Of a stretch of DNA of 64,000 nucleotides, positions 32,172 through 42,089 are shown piece after piece. Numbering within the stretch: position 1 is the stretch's first letter; the number at the start of each line of letters is the position of its first letter. Source of the stretch: Aedoeadaptatus coli (GTDB lineage Bacteria; Bacillota; Clostridia; Tissierellales; Peptoniphilaceae); assembly GCF_900343085.1 (NCBI RefSeq), contig NZ_OPYI01000011.1, positions 1-64,000 on the forward strand, written 5' to 3'. A program made the position numbers and the translations under genes. Under the pieces are notes generated by a model. The model was not told the origin of the DNA and did not search any database. It saw only the letters and a list, made by a program, of their open reading frames with translations.

Positions 32172-33060
32172 GACGGAACTTTTGGGATGCACCATGAAAA
32201 ATCCCCTTATCGGCGCTTCGGGCACCTACGGCTTCGGCGAGGAATACGCCCCCTTTTACGATCCCGAAATCATCGGCGGCATTTCCTCCAAGGGCCTCAC
32301 ACTCAATCCTCGCCCGGGCAACACGGGGCAGCGGGTGTACGAAACGCCCTCGGGGATCATGAATTCCATCGGTCTGGAGAATCCCGGCGTGAAGCATTTC
32401 ATCGAAGAAATTTTGCCCGAGATGCGGAAGATGGACACGGTGATTCTCGCCAATCTCGGCGGCCACAGCGTGGAGGATTACTTGATCGCCGCGGAAATGT
32501 TAAACGACGCGGATATCGACATGATCGAGCTGAATATCTCCTGCCCCAATGTGGCCTCCGGGGGCATGGCTTTCGGCCTACACTGTCAGGATGCGGCGGC
32601 CATTACGGCCAAGGTAAAGGAAGTGAGCCGCCACAAAATCGTGGTGAAGCTATCTCCCAACGGCGACAATCCGGCGGAGCTGGCGAAAGCCTGTGAAGCG
32701 GCGGGAGCCGACGGCATCAGCTTGGTCAACACCTTTCAGGCCATGGCAGTGGATGTGAAAAATCGACGCCCCGTTTTCGACAATGTCTACGCCGGTCTGT
32801 CGGGCCCGGGGATTTTTCCCATCGCCCTCAGAATGGTGCGGGACGCGGCTCGGGCGGTGAAGATTCCCGTCGTCGGCATGGGCGGCATTTGCTCGGCGGA
32901 AGATGTCATCGCCATGATGATGGTGGGGGCGCAAGCGGTGGAAATCGGCACCATGAATTTAGTGGATCCCCACATCGTGCCGAAACTTATCGCCGATTTG
33001 GAAACATACATGAACGAAGAAAACATCGGATCCTTGGACGAGATTCGCGGGATTATTTAA
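32164..33060 (+). CDS. pyrD: Dihydroorotate dehydrogenase class 1B catalytic subunit
   Basis: 298-residue FMN barrel enzyme oxidising dihydroorotate to orotate with PyrK. Features include NPLIGASGTYGF, the flavin-binding ELNISCPNV with the class 1 catalytic cysteine region, KLSPNGDNP and the phosphate-binding GMGGICSAEDVI. The start is the ATG at 32164, eight bases inside the end of pyrK, with GGGAGG upstream; the longer open frame encodes pyrK shadow residues. Ten bases separate it from carA. Confidence 0.94.
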   Translation: MLKTELLGCTMKNPLIGASGTYGFGEEYAPFYDPEIIGGISSKGLTLNPRPGNTGQRVYETPSGIMNSIGLENPGVKHFIEEILPEMRKMDTVILANLGGHSVEDYLIAAEMLNDADIDMIELNISCPNVASGGMAFGLHCQDAAAITAKVKEVSRHKIVVKLSPNGDNPAELAKACEAAGADGISLVNTFQAMAVDVKNRRPVFDNVYAGLSGPGIFPIALRMVRDAARAVKIPVVGMGGICSAEDVIAMMMVGAQAVEIGTMNLVDPHIVPKLIADLETYMNEENIGSLDEIRGII

Positions 33061-33070
33061 AGGAGCGACT

Positions 33071-34111
33071 ATGTACATTCAATTAGAAGACGGCACCGTC
33101 TTTACGGGCAAACAGTTCAGCGGCAAAAAGCGCAGAGTAGGCGGTCGCTTCACCGTGCACAGCACCATGATCGGCCACGAAGAAGTGATGACGGATCCCG
33201 CCAATTTGGATCGCATCCTGCTCTTCACCTATCCACTGATCGGCGGAAGCGGCATGAATTTCGAAGACAATCAATCCGACGGACCGGCGATTTCCGCCTT
33301 TATCTGTCGCCGCGCCATGGAAAACGCCACGAATTTCCGCAGCGAAATGGATCTGAAGGAATACTTAAATTACTACGACGTGGTGGGCATCGAAGACGTG
33401 GACACCCGCGGGCTCATTCGCCACTTGAAAGAAACGGGGATGCAACGGGGCGTGATCACCGATCGCCTTATGACGCCCTCCGAAATGGACGAATACTTCG
33501 CTGAACAAAATCCCAACACCATCGAAGAAGTGAGCACCATCGAGGTCACGGAAATCGAAGGTGAAGGCCCCACCATCGCCCTCTGGGACTTCGGCGTAAA
33601 AGACGGCATTCTGGAAGCATTAAACGACGCGGGCTACCGCCTCATCGTCTACCCCGCCATGACCAATTATGAAACCATTTTGGACGATAATCCGGATCTC
33701 TTGTTCTTAAGCTCCGGCCCCGGCGTCGCCGCCCACTATTTGGATTTGGTCCATGACATCGGACAAATGATCGGCAAGCTGCCCATTTACGGCATGGGCC
33801 TCGGGGCTCAGTTTTTGGGCTTGGCCTTAGGCGGCGATTTGGTGAAACTCGCCTCGCCTCACGCCGGCGCCTCCATCGCCGTAAAGGGCGAAGGGGAGCG
33901 GGTGTATATGACGAGCCAAAACAGAGAGTACGGCATCGAGCACTTGCCGGAATCCGTGGCCATCAATTACAGAAATGTCGCCGACGGATCCGTGGAAGGC
34001 TTTTCAGACAAAGAAAACAACGCCGTGGGCGTGCTCTTCGATCCCTTCGGCCTGCCCGGCGCCCGGGATCTGCTCAGCACACAATTAGCCCTTATCAGTG
34101 AATTAGCCTAG
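33071..34111 (+). CDS. carA: CarA-like carbamoyl phosphate synthase small subunit, glutaminase residues lost
   Basis: 346-residue homologue of the CarA subunit that normally hydrolyses glutamine and channels ammonia to CarB. The N-terminal interaction domain is recognisable ([21 protein letters not shown]), and the class I amidotransferase fold follows. The nucleophile elbow, normally GICLGHQ, reads GMGLGAQ, with Gly243 in place of cysteine. The histidine and glutamate of the usual HPEA near the C-terminus are Asp324 and Phe326 (FDPF). The whole triad is therefore gone, yet the frame is intact, well coded and coupled to carB, so it is not an obvious pseudogene. I infer a structural or regulatory subunit in an ammonia-using synthase. 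Confidence 0.88.
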   Translation: MYIQLEDGTVFTGKQFSGKKRRVGGRFTVHSTMIGHEEVMTDPANLDRILLFTYPLIGGSGMNFEDNQSDGPAISAFICRRAMENATNFRSEMDLKEYLNYYDVVGIEDVDTRGLIRHLKETGMQRGVITDRLMTPSEMDEYFAEQNPNTIEEVSTIEVTEIEGEGPTIALWDFGVKDGILEALNDAGYRLIVYPAMTNYETILDDNPDLLFLSSGPGVAAHYLDLVHDIGQMIGKLPIYGMGLGAQFLGLALGGDLVKLASPHAGASIAVKGEGERVYMTSQNREYGIEHLPESVAINYRNVADGSVEGFSDKENNAVGVLFDPFGLPGARDLLSTQLALISELA

Positions 34112-34119
34112 GAGGAATT

Positions 34120-37100
34120 ATGTCCCGTAATAAAGATATTCAAAAAGTACTCGTCATCGGCAGCGGCCCCATCGTCATCGGTCAGGCGGCGGAATTCGAC
34201 TACTCCGGCACCCAAGCCTGCGAATCCCTTCGTGAAGAAGGGGTGGAAGTCGTCCTCGTCAATTCCAATCCGGCCACGATTATGACCGACAGGGAAGTGG
34301 CGGACAAGGTCTACATCGAGCCCTTGACGGCGGAAGTCATCGAAAAAATCATCGAACGCGAACGCCCCGACGCCCTCATCGCCGGCATGGGCGGGCAAAC
34401 GGGCCTGAACCTTTCCATCGAGCTCTTCGACTCCGGCGTCTTGGAAAAATACGGCGTGGAAATTATCGGCACCTCCATTCCCTCCATTAAAAAGGGCGAA
34501 GACCGGGAAGAATTCCGTCAACTCATGGAAGAAATCGGTGAGCCCATTATCGAATCGAAAACCGTGGAAACCGTGGAAGACGCCGTGGCCTATGCAAAAA
34601 TCATCGGCTACCCGGTGGTTGTGCGCCCGGCCTTTACCTTAGGCGGCACCGGCGGCGGCATTTGCGACACGGAAGCGGAGCTCAGGACCATCGCCCACGC
34701 CGGGATCCACCTTTCCCGCGTCGGTCAGGTCTTAATCGAAAAGTGCATTACCGGCTGGAAGGAAATCGAATACGAAGTGATCCGCGATTCCAAGGGCAGC
34801 TGCATCTGCGTCTGCAATATGGAAAACATCGATCCCGTCGGCGTCCACACCGGCGACTCCATGGTGGTGGCGCCGACCCAAACCTTGACGGATATCGAAC
34901 ACGGCATGCTTCGGGAAGCGGCTTTTCGTATCATCGAAGGCGTGGGCATCGAAGGGGGCTGCAATGTGCAGTTCGCCGTGGAGCCCAACAGCTTGCAATA
35001 CGCCGTCATCGAAATCAATCCTCGTGTCAGTCGCTCCTCGGCTTTGGCTTCGAAAGCCACGGGCTATCCCATCGCCCGCGTGGCGGCAAAAATCGCCTTG
35101 GGCTTGGGCCTGGACGAAATCGAAAACAAAATCACCGGCACCCGCTCCATGGCCTTCGAGCCTTCCATCGACTACGTGGTGGTGAAGATTCCCAAGTGGC
35201 CCTTCGACAAATTCTTTAACGCCGATCGAAACCTCGGCACGAAAATGATGGCCACCGGCGAAGTCATGGCCATCGGCCCCACCTTTGAAGTGGCTCTTTT
35301 AAAAGGCCTGCGCTCCTTGGAAATCGGCGCCTTCAGCCTCCTCCACCCCCGCTTCAAAACCATGGACATCGCCACATTAAAGGAAAATGTCAAACGGCCC
35401 AACGACGAGCGCCTCTTCTATCTGGCGGCTCTTTTAAACACGGGCTACGACATTAACCGCCTCTCCAGAGAAACGGGCATGGACGCCTACTTCCTCAGGA
35501 TCATTAAGCGCATCGTCTGCGTGGAAGCGGAATTGGAAGCCATGAAGAAGGAAGATCTGACGGAAGACAAGCTCCGCGAAATGAAGCGGTTGGGCTTCAG
35601 CGACGAAATCATCGCCAATCGCTTAAACGTCGGCGAAAAATTCATTCGCGAGCTGAGAAAGCTCTTCGGTATCGAAGCCAAGTACAGAAAAGTGGACACC
35701 CAAGGGGGCATGGCAGATGCCGAGGCCAATTATCTCTACTCCAATTACGAGGGCGAAGACGAATCCCCGGTTCACGAAGACAAGCGCCGCATCATCGTCA
35801 TCGGCAGCGGCCCCATCCGCATCGGTCAAGGGGTGGAATTCGACTACGCCTCCGTGCACTGCGTCAAGACCCTGCGCCGAGAAGGCTACGAAACCATCAT
35901 CATTAACAACAATCCCGAGACCGTCTCCACGGACTTCGACATTTCCGACAAACTTTACTTCGAGCCCCTCACGGCGGAAGATACATTAAACATTATCGAA
36001 AAGGAAAAGCCCGAAGGCGTCATCCTGCAGTTCGGCGGCCAAACGGCCATTAAGCTTGCCGGCGTCTTTAAAGAAGAAGGCATTCCCATTTTAGGCACGG
36101 ATCCCACGGCCATCGACCGGGCGGAAGACCGGGAAAAATTCGACGCCATGTTGGAAGAGCTGAACCTCATTCGCCCGAAAGGCGTCGGCGTTCACGGCGT
36201 GGAAGAAGGCATGGAAAAGGCGGAAAGCCTGGGCTACCCCGTTCTCGTTCGCCCCTCCTATGTTTTGGGCGGCCAAGGCATGGAAATCTGCACCGCCGAT
36301 GAAGATCTGCGCTACTATCTGGAAGAATCCTTCGCCATGGATCCCGAGCGCACGGTGCTGATCGACCAATACATTCAAGGCATGGAATGTGAAGTGGACG
36401 CCATTTCCGACGGCACCGACGTGTTCTTGCCGGGGATTATGGAACACTTGGAGCGGGCAGGGGTCCACAGCGGCGACTCCATCAGCATCTATCCCAGCAG
36501 GCACATCTCGAAAGAAATGGACGACGCCATTTTAGAGGCCACGAAGAAAGTGGCACTGGAGCTGGGCGTCATCGGCATGATTAATATTCAATACATCATT
36601 AAAGACGACACCCTCTACATGATCGAAGTCAACCCCAGGAGCTCCCGCACCGTGCCCTACCTCTCGAAAGTCACGGGCATGAACATTACGGAAATCGCCA
36701 CGAAAGTCATGCTGGGCGACAGCTTAAAATCCATGGGCTACGGCACGGGCATCGGCCCCGTTTCCCCCACGACCTGCGTGAAGATCCCCGTCTTCAGTAC
36801 GGAAAAACTTCACCGAGTGGAAGCCTCCCTCGGGCCCGAAATGCGCTCCACCGGCGAAGTCTTAGGCGTGGGCCGCACGGAAGAAGAAGCCATGGCCAAG
36901 GGCTTTTTAGCTGCCGGCACGGACATTGCGCCGAAGAGCCGCCGCGCCCTTTGCACCATTCGCGATCGGGACAAAGAGGAATTTTTGCCCATCGCCAAGT
37001 CCCTGGCGGAAGACGGCGTCATTTTCTACGCCACCAAGGGCACCAAGGCCTTCTTAAACAAACACGGCATCGACGCGGAAGAAGTGCGCCGCATCGGCGA

Positions 37101-37344
37101 AGAAGCCCCCACCATGATCGACTTGATCCAAGAAGGCAAGATCGACCTCGTCTTCAACACCCCCACCAAGGGCAACGACTCCAAGCGCGACGGCTTTTTA
37201 ATTCGCCGAAACGCCATCGAATGCGACGTGGAACTCTTCACCAACTTGGACAAGGCCAAGGTCTATGCCGAAACCTTAAAGAACAATCCCTTGAAAGACG
37301 ATCTGAGAATTTACGAAATCGGCGACTATAATTCCGAGTGCTGA
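34120..37344 (+). CDS. carB: Carbamoyl phosphate synthase large subunit
   Basis: 1074 residues. Two homologous ATP-grasp halves are visible, each starting with an IGSGPI..GQ..EFDY motif ([19 protein letters not shown] and a matching one at about residue 560). These activate bicarbonate and carbamate. [20 protein letters not shown] in the first half and [16 protein letters not shown] in the second are intact. A C-terminal MGS-like allosteric domain (about 940-1074) follows. In contrast with carA, no loss of function is seen. It is last in the pyr operon; pyrC, pyrE and pyrF are not in the window. Confidence 0.95.
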   Translation: MSRNKDIQKVLVIGSGPIVIGQAAEFDYSGTQACESLREEGVEVVLVNSNPATIMTDREVADKVYIEPLTAEVIEKIIERERPDALIAGMGGQTGLNLSIELFDSGVLEKYGVEIIGTSIPSIKKGEDREEFRQLMEEIGEPIIESKTVETVEDAVAYAKIIGYPVVVRPAFTLGGTGGGICDTEAELRTIAHAGIHLSRVGQVLIEKCITGWKEIEYEVIRDSKGSCICVCNMENIDPVGVHTGDSMVVAPTQTLTDIEHGMLREAAFRIIEGVGIEGGCNVQFAVEPNSLQYAVIEINPRVSRSSALASKATGYPIARVAAKIALGLGLDEIENKITGTRSMAFEPSIDYVVVKIPKWPFDKFFNADRNLGTKMMATGEVMAIGPTFEVALLKGLRSLEIGAFSLLHPRFKTMDIATLKENVKRPNDERLFYLAALLNTGYDINRLSRETGMDAYFLRIIKRIVCVEAELEAMKKEDLTEDKLREMKRLGFSDEIIANRLNVGEKFIRELRKLFGIEAKYRKVDTQGGMADAEANYLYSNYEGEDESPVHEDKRRIIVIGSGPIRIGQGVEFDYASVHCVKTLRREGYETIIINNNPETVSTDFDISDKLYFEPLTAEDTLNIIEKEKPEGVILQFGGQTAIKLAGVFKEEGIPILGTDPTAIDRAEDREKFDAMLEELNLIRPKGVGVHGVEEGMEKAESLGYPVLVRPSYVLGGQGMEICTADEDLRYYLEESFAMDPERTVLIDQYIQGMECEVDAISDGTDVFLPGIMEHLERAGVHSGDSISIYPSRHISKEMDDAILEATKKVALELGVIGMINIQYIIKDDTLYMIEVNPRSSRTVPYLSKVTGMNITEIATKVMLGDSLKSMGYGTGIGPVSPTTCVKIPVFSTEKLHRVEASLGPEMRSTGEVLGVGRTEEEAMAKGFLAAGTDIAPKSRRALCTIRDRDKEEFLPIAKSLAEDGVIFYATKGTKAFLNKHGIDAEEVRRIGEEAPTMIDLIQEGKIDLVFNTPTKGNDSKRDGFLIRRNAIECDVELFTNLDKAKVYAETLKNNPLKDDLRIYEIGDYNSEC

Positions 37345-37391
37345 TTGCCTCATCGCTCATTGGGGTAGAATCCCATAAAGGAGTGTGACCT

Positions 37392-38678
37392 ATGGGAATC
37401 GGAATTGTCAGTGACTTATTAAATAAATCGGGAAAATCTAAAATTGATCGCCGGCTGCAAGTGGCCGCCGCGCGAAAAGAAGCAGATGCCCTGGAGGCGA
37501 TGTTGGCGAAAAAAGCCGACGTGGCCCAATACGTGATCCACGAATCCCTCGTGGCGAAACTAAAATGGGACAAGATCGACCTGGTCTTTCCCCTGGTAGA
37601 AGACGGCGATGCCGCTAAGGGCCTGGCGTCCATGTTGACCTCAGAAGGCATTCCCTTCGTCGGCGCCGGCGTCATGGGCCTGGGAATCGCGGAAGATCCC
37701 GTGCTCGCCGCCGCTATTTTAAAGCAACAGGGCATGGATTTTCGCCCCGTACACGCCGCGAAAAGCGTGGTGGATTTGGCGCAAATCGAGCTCACCTACC
37801 CCGTGATCGTAACGGCAAAAGGGGAAGAATCCGTGTTTGTGGCCGATGAAGAGGCCCTTTACGAAGAGGCCAAGCAATTTCTGGATGTGGCCCCGATCAT
37901 CTACCTCAGGGAGCCTTCAAGGGGCAAGAAAGTTCACGTGGCCCTCATCGGAAACGGCGATGACGTCAGCGTCTTTACGAAGGCCGTCGGCGGGGAGCTG
38001 AGCAAAAAAGAAGAGGACCTCGTAAGGAATACGGCGAAAAAAGCTTTCGAGCTCTTTCAATTGAAGGACATGGGCTTTTTCGTCATGGAAGCGGACGGGG
38101 AGAAGGCCTACGTCATCGACGTCCGGGCTTCCGCCGATTTTCGTGCCGAGAGCGATTTTATGGCGGTGTTAAATGAAAAGGGCTTCCGCCCGGAAAGTGC
38201 CGTCGACGCCATCGTCAATGCGGCAATCGCCCGCACCGGGGCGGAAGTGAAGCCGAAAAGCGACGCCTTTCTCGCCACTGCCGCCACTCGAAAAAACGAC
38301 ATCGACATCCTCTTGAAGGAAGAACAATCCCGCCTCACCGAGGAAAAGATCGGCCGCTTCCGCGAAGAGACGAAGGAAATGCGTCGCAATGTGGAAGAAG
38401 GCGCGGAAAAAATGGAAGCCGGCGCCGAAGAAGCGGCGAGAGAAGCCAAGGGCCGCCTCCGTCAAGTGGAAAGAGGAGCCCGGGAAACATGGTCCAAGGC
38501 CAAGCGCTACGCCAAGGAGCGGGTGGATGAAGCCCAAAGAGATGCGCGGATTGCGCAGGACGTCATGACGGAAACCATGGACGACGAGGATATTCGCGAG
38601 CTGAAGCTGCGCTACGCCGCCTTGGAGCAAAGGGTCTACGCCCTGGAAGAGCGCATTCGCTTCTTGGAAAACCGATAA
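37392..38678 (+). CDS. Degenerate Ddl-like ATP-grasp protein with C-terminal coiled coil
   Basis: 428 residues. About residues 1-290 resemble D-alanine-D-alanine ligase: LVFPLVEDGDAAKGL, then IPFVGAGVMGLGIAEDPVLAA, the segment where active Ddl enzymes have GS.AMDK, and a FFVMEADGEKAYVIDVRA end in place of the usual FFL....I.EINT metal site. The lysine of the MDK motif and the asparagine of EINT appear missing, so catalysis is doubtful. Residues about 310-428 are a long charged coiled coil rich in E, K, R and A. I do not know a named family with this combination. The only sure context is the position between carB and a terminator. Confidence 0.65.
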   Translation: MGIGIVSDLLNKSGKSKIDRRLQVAAARKEADALEAMLAKKADVAQYVIHESLVAKLKWDKIDLVFPLVEDGDAAKGLASMLTSEGIPFVGAGVMGLGIAEDPVLAAAILKQQGMDFRPVHAAKSVVDLAQIELTYPVIVTAKGEESVFVADEEALYEEAKQFLDVAPIIYLREPSRGKKVHVALIGNGDDVSVFTKAVGGELSKKEEDLVRNTAKKAFELFQLKDMGFFVMEADGEKAYVIDVRASADFRAESDFMAVLNEKGFRPESAVDAIVNAAIARTGAEVKPKSDAFLATAATRKNDIDILLKEEQSRLTEEKIGRFREETKEMRRNVEEGAEKMEAGAEEAAREAKGRLRQVERGARETWSKAKRYAKERVDEAQRDARIAQDVMTETMDDEDIRELKLRYAALEQRVYALEERIRFLENR

Positions 38679-38702
38679 AATCAGACAAAATCATAAGAAC
38701 GA

Positions 38703-38731
38703 AAAGCCGGCAGTTCATGCCGGTTTTTATT
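38703..38731 (+). terminator. Terminator after the Ddl-like gene
   Basis: GCCGGC and GCCGG arms around AGTTCAT with a T run. Confidence 0.85.
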
Positions 38732-38741
38732 GGGAGGAAAA

Positions 38742-38984
38742 ATGAAAATTTACGGAACCGACCTGTGCCCCGATTGCTTGGCGGCAAAAAAGGTTTTAGA
38801 CGAAAGAAAGATTCCCTACGACTACGTGGACATCACGAAAGACATCGCCGATTTAAAGGCCTTTCTGCGCTTAAGAGATACATCGCCCGCCTTCGACGAA
38901 GTGAAAAAAGCGGGAAACATCGGCGTGCCCGCCTTTGTTTCGGAAGAGGGCGCCATTACATTCGAGGTGGGCGAAAATGAATAA
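38742..38984 (+). CDS. Glutaredoxin-like protein
   Basis: 80-residue thioredoxin-fold protein with a CPDC redox motif near the N-terminus (TDLCPDCLAAKKVLDE) and the cis-proline region NIGVPAFV. It matches the small glutaredoxin-related group of Firmicutes rather than NrdH (whose motif is usually CVQC or CPPC). GGAGG precedes the ATG at 38742. It overlaps thiW by eight bases, so the pair is translationally coupled. Confidence 0.85.
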   Translation: MKIYGTDLCPDCLAAKKVLDERKIPYDYVDITKDIADLKAFLRLRDTSPAFDEVKKAGNIGVPAFVSEEGAITFEVGENE

Positions 38985-39471
38985 CAAGACCCGCCTCTTA
39001 ACGGCCACGGCCATTCTCTGCGCCCTTTCCGTTACCCTGTCCACCTTGGTGGTCTTTCCCAATATGGCGCCCTTTCAACACGCCATCAATGTCATCGGCG
39101 CCGTGATCCTCGGGCCTTGGTATAATTTCCTCTGCGCCCTGTTAACCGGGCTCATTCGCATGGGCACGGGCCGCCCCATTACCTCCGTTACCGGTGCCGT
39201 GGTGGGCGCCCTCCTCTCCGGCCTCGTCTACAAAAAAACCGCCTCCCTTCCCGCCACCTGGGCGGGGGAAGTCTTCGGCACGGGGATATTGAGCGCCATT
39301 CTGTCCTACCCCTTTATGAAATACCTCTACGGATTGGATCTGGGCAGCCCCTTCTACTACATTCCCTTTTTCCTGCCCTCCACCGTGGTGGGCGCATCCA
39401 TCGGCATCCTGGTCCTCTTGTCCCTGAAGCGGGCGGGCAAACTTTCCGATTTTGAGCTCTGGAAAAAATAA
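38977..39471 (+). CDS. thiW: ThiW thiazole ECF transporter S component
   Basis: 164-residue membrane S component with about five helices, carrying FQHAINVIGAVILGPWYNF and the TGRPITSVTGAVVGALLSGL region like ThiW. ThiW is believed to import the thiazole moiety of thiamine and needs a shared EcfA-A'-T module, encoded 1.4 kb downstream. Unlike most thiW genes it shows no TPP riboswitch upstream and is coupled to a glutaredoxin-like gene instead. The start at 38977 (ATG after GGGCGAAA) is chosen by the overlap and homology. Confidence 0.85.
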   Translation: MNNKTRLLTATAILCALSVTLSTLVVFPNMAPFQHAINVIGAVILGPWYNFLCALLTGLIRMGTGRPITSVTGAVVGALLSGLVYKKTASLPATWAGEVFGTGILSAILSYPFMKYLYGLDLGSPFYYIPFFLPSTVVGASIGILVLLSLKRAGKLSDFELWKK

Positions 39472-39479
39472 AAAAGCAA

Positions 39480-39507
39480 TTGCAATTTCGTTTTTTTCTG
39501 CTATACT
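39480..39507 (+). promoter_or_regulatory. Promoter of the trpP T-box transcript
   Basis: TTGCAA (39480-39485), 16 bases, TATACT (39502-39507). Confidence 0.75.
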
Positions 39508-39513
39508 GTTAGT

Positions 39514-39775
39514 AATCCTAAAAAATATGAAAACGTCGAGCAGAAGCAAGTAGCTTCAGGTGCCCTTCTCAGAGAGTCGGTGGTTGGTGTGAACCGATGA
39601 AGTTCCCTGTTGTGAATGGGTCTGTGAGTGCGAGGTGAAAAAAAGTAGCCGAGCCGGTTCTCCCGTTATAGAGATAGGATATGTTAGTATCTAAAATGAG
39701 ATGCGTCTTTTTGGGCGCAACTAGGATGGCACCGCGAATTCACCATTTGCTCCTAAACGAGCAAGTGGTTTTTTT
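39514..39775 (+). promoter_or_regulatory. Tryptophan T-box leader
   Basis: The antiterminator core AGGATGGCACCGCG (39723-39736) is a near-perfect T-box. The terminator CCATTTGCTC/GAGCAAGTGG with seven T follows at 39743-39775. Stem I has AGTA and CAGAGAG...GGTGG landmarks. The specifier region GTGAATGGGTCTGTGAG places TGG (Trp) at 39617-39619. It precedes a tryptophan transporter gene, so uncharged tRNA-Trp should induce uptake. Confidence 0.93.
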
Positions 39776-39796
39776 GTGCCGAGAAAAGGAGTTATT

Positions 39797-40303
39797 ATGA
39801 ACACGAAGACATTAGTACAGGGCGCTATTTTTATTGCATTGGGCACGATTTTACACACCATCGTCCCCGGATTTTTTAACGGCATGAAGCCGGACTTTAT
39901 GCTTTTCTGCCTCATCGCTTACATCATGCTGAATCCGAAGCCCCTGTCCACTCTGGCCATGGGCGTGGCCACCGGCGTTATGGCGGCATTAACCACCCAA
40001 TTTCCCGGCGGTCAGCTTCCGAATATCTGCGATAAAATCGTCGCCGCATTTTCCGCCCTGCTTATGATTCGCGCAATTCCCGGTGACGGCACCGTAAAAA
40101 AAGCCATTATTTATTTCTTAACCACCATTATCAGCGGCTCCGTGTTCCTGGGCACGGCCATGCTCCTCGTAGGCCTTCCCGGCGGCGCGCCCTTTACGGC
40201 CATGTTCGTCGCCGTCGTCCTTCCCACGGCAGCCATGACGGCGGTATTAGGCGTCATTTACGAAAGAGTCATCGCCGTCAACTACAAACGCAATCGAGCG
40301 TAG
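39797..40303 (+). CDS. trpP: Tryptophan transporter TrpP
   Basis: 168-residue membrane protein with about five or six helices, of the TrpP (YhaG) tryptophan transport family, with the characteristic PGFFNGMKPDFML near the N-terminus and FPGGQLPNICDKIV. The Trp T-box in its leader supports the substrate. The start at 39797 lies behind AAAAGGAG; an upstream in-frame start lies inside the leader terminator. It ends at a strong terminator. Confidence 0.93.
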   Translation: MNTKTLVQGAIFIALGTILHTIVPGFFNGMKPDFMLFCLIAYIMLNPKPLSTLAMGVATGVMAALTTQFPGGQLPNICDKIVAAFSALLMIRAIPGDGTVKKAIIYFLTTIISGSVFLGTAMLLVGLPGGAPFTAMFVAVVLPTAAMTAVLGVIYERVIAVNYKRNRA

Positions 40304-40309
40304 CGAAAG

Positions 40310-40339
40310 GAGCGAGGCGACCTTGCCCTCGCTCTTTTT
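40310..40339 (+). terminator. Terminator after trpP
   Basis: GAGCGAGG and CCTCGCTC pair and are followed by five T. Confidence 0.9.
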
Positions 40340-40422
40340 CTATGTTCCGTAAATTGAGCGAGGGCCGCGGGCCTGTGGTATAATACACAGGTTAGGGCAA
40401 CAGTTGAAGCGAAGGAGCGCTT

Positions 40423-41256
40423 ATGATCGAGATCAAAAATTTAGTCTATGCATACGAAGACGCCGTGAAATCGGCGGTGGACGACGTGAGTCTGACCATC
40501 GAGAAGGGCGAATTTATCGCCGTTTTGGGCCACAACGGCAGCGGCAAATCCACCTTGGCCAAGTGTTTAAACGGCCTCTTTCGACCCACTTCCGGCGATG
40601 TCATCGTCGACGGGATGAACACGAAAGAAGACGAGGACATTTGGAAGATTCGCGCCCGGGCCGGCATGGTCTTTCAAAATCCCGACAATCAAATCGTCGC
40701 CACGGTGGTGGAAGAAGACGTGGCCTTCGGGGCGGAAAACTTGGCCGTGGAACAATCGGAGCTTCGCCGGCGGGTCGACGAGGCTTTGGCGGCGGTGGAA
40801 ATGACCGAATTTAAAGAGGATCAGCCCCACAAACTTTCCGGCGGCCAGAAACAGCGGGTGGCCATTGCAGGCATTCTCGCCATGAATCCCGACTACATTA
40901 TTTTAGACGAGCCCACGGCCATGTTGGACCCCGTAGGGCGCCAGGAAGTCATGAACACGATTCTGCGCCTGAACAAAGAAGAGGGCAAGACCATTATCCT
41001 CATCACCCACTTTATGAACGAAGCCGTGCAGGCGGACCGGGTGGCGGTCATGGAAGAGGGGAAACTCATTCTCGAGGGGCCGCCTCGGGACGTGTTTAAT
41101 CAAGTGGACACCATGAAATCCCTGGGCCTCGACGTGCCCCAGGTCACGGAGCTCGCCGCCCGGTTAAAAGCCGTGGGCGTGCCTCTGCCCGACGGAATTT
41201 TAGACAGAGAGGAGTTTGTCGACGCCTTATGCCGAGCATCAGCATCCGAAATGTAA
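40423..41256 (+). CDS. ecfA1: ECF transporter ATPase EcfA1
   Basis: 277-residue ABC ATPase of the general energy-coupling factor module. Walker [11 protein letters not shown] loop FQNPDNQIV, signature LSGGQKQR and Walker [12 protein letters not shown] are intact. It overlaps ecfA2 by 28 bases. With EcfA2 and EcfT it powers many unlinked S components; FolT and ThiW in this window are likely clients. Confidence 0.95.
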   Translation: MIEIKNLVYAYEDAVKSAVDDVSLTIEKGEFIAVLGHNGSGKSTLAKCLNGLFRPTSGDVIVDGMNTKEDEDIWKIRARAGMVFQNPDNQIVATVVEEDVAFGAENLAVEQSELRRRVDEALAAVEMTEFKEDQPHKLSGGQKQRVAIAGILAMNPDYIILDEPTAMLDPVGRQEVMNTILRLNKEEGKTIILITHFMNEAVQADRVAVMEEGKLILEGPPRDVFNQVDTMKSLGLDVPQVTELAARLKAVGVPLPDGILDREEFVDALCRASASEM

Positions 41257-42089
41257 GCTACATTTATAATGAAGGCCTGCCCTTTGAAAAGCGGGCCCTC
41301 GACGACGTCAGCCTGGACATTGGCGAAGGCGAATTTATCGCTTTGGTGGGCCATACGGGAAGCGGCAAGTCCACCTTGGTCCAACACCTAAACGGCCTGA
41401 TGGAACCTACGGAAGGGGAAATCCTCTACGACGGCGTCGATTACAGAAAAAAGGGAAACATCACCACCTTGCGCCAAAAGGTGGGCCTGGTGTTTCAATA
41501 CCCGGAGTACCAACTTTTTGAAGAAACCATCGCCAAAGACATCGCCTATGGGCCGAAGAATCTGGGCCTAAGCGACGAGGAAGTGGAAGACAGGGTGCGC
41601 CGAGCCATGGCGAAAGTCGGCCTGGACTACGACGAAAAGGGAGAGAAGAGCCCCTTCGCCCTCTCCGGCGGGCAAAAGCGGCGGGTGGCCATCGCGGGGA
41701 TTCTCGCTATGGAGCCGGAGGTCTTGGTTCTGGACGAGCCCACGGCGGGCCTGGATCCACGAGGGAGTCGCGAAATTCTCGAGGAGATTCGCGGAATCTT
41801 CGAATCCACAGGCACCACCATCGTCCTCGTCTCCCACAGCATGGAAGAAGTGGCGCGCCTGGCGAGCCGCGTCATCGTCATGGACCGGGGGCGTGTGCAC
41901 ATGGACGGCACGCCTCGGGAAATATTCGCAAGAGAAAAAGAACTTCGCGCCATCGGTCTGGGCGTGCCCCAAGTGCGCCGCACCATGACCGATTTGGTCG
42001 AGAAGGGATTCGATATTAAGGAAGACTGCATTACCGTCGACGAGGCGTTCGACGCATTAAAGACATGGTGGGAGGGACGACGTGCTTAA
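41229..42089 (+). CDS. ecfA2: ECF transporter ATPase EcfA2
   Basis: 286-residue partner ATPase, with Walker [11 protein letters not shown] loop [12 protein letters not shown] (typical of the A' subunit), signature LSGGQKRR and Walker [12 protein letters not shown]. It overlaps both neighbours and would form the A-A' heterodimer with EcfA1. Confidence 0.95.
   Translation: MPSISIRNVSYIYNEGLPFEKRALDDVSLDIGEGEFIALVGHTGSGKSTLVQHLNGLMEPTEGEILYDGVDYRKKGNITTLRQKVGLVFQYPEYQLFEETIAKDIAYGPKNLGLSDEEVEDRVRRAMAKVGLDYDEKGEKSPFALSGGQKRRVAIAGILAMEPEVLVLDEPTAGLDPRGSREILEEIRGIFESTGTTIVLVSHSMEEVARLASRVIVMDRGRVHMDGTPREIFAREKELRAIGLGVPQVRRTMTDLVEKGFDIKEDCITVDEAFDALKTWWEGRRA

Noticed and set aside
33071-34111. carA as a pseudogene
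   Set aside because: No stop, frameshift or decay of codon use; operon spacing is kept and the N-terminal domain is conserved, so loss of the triad looks selected or tolerated.
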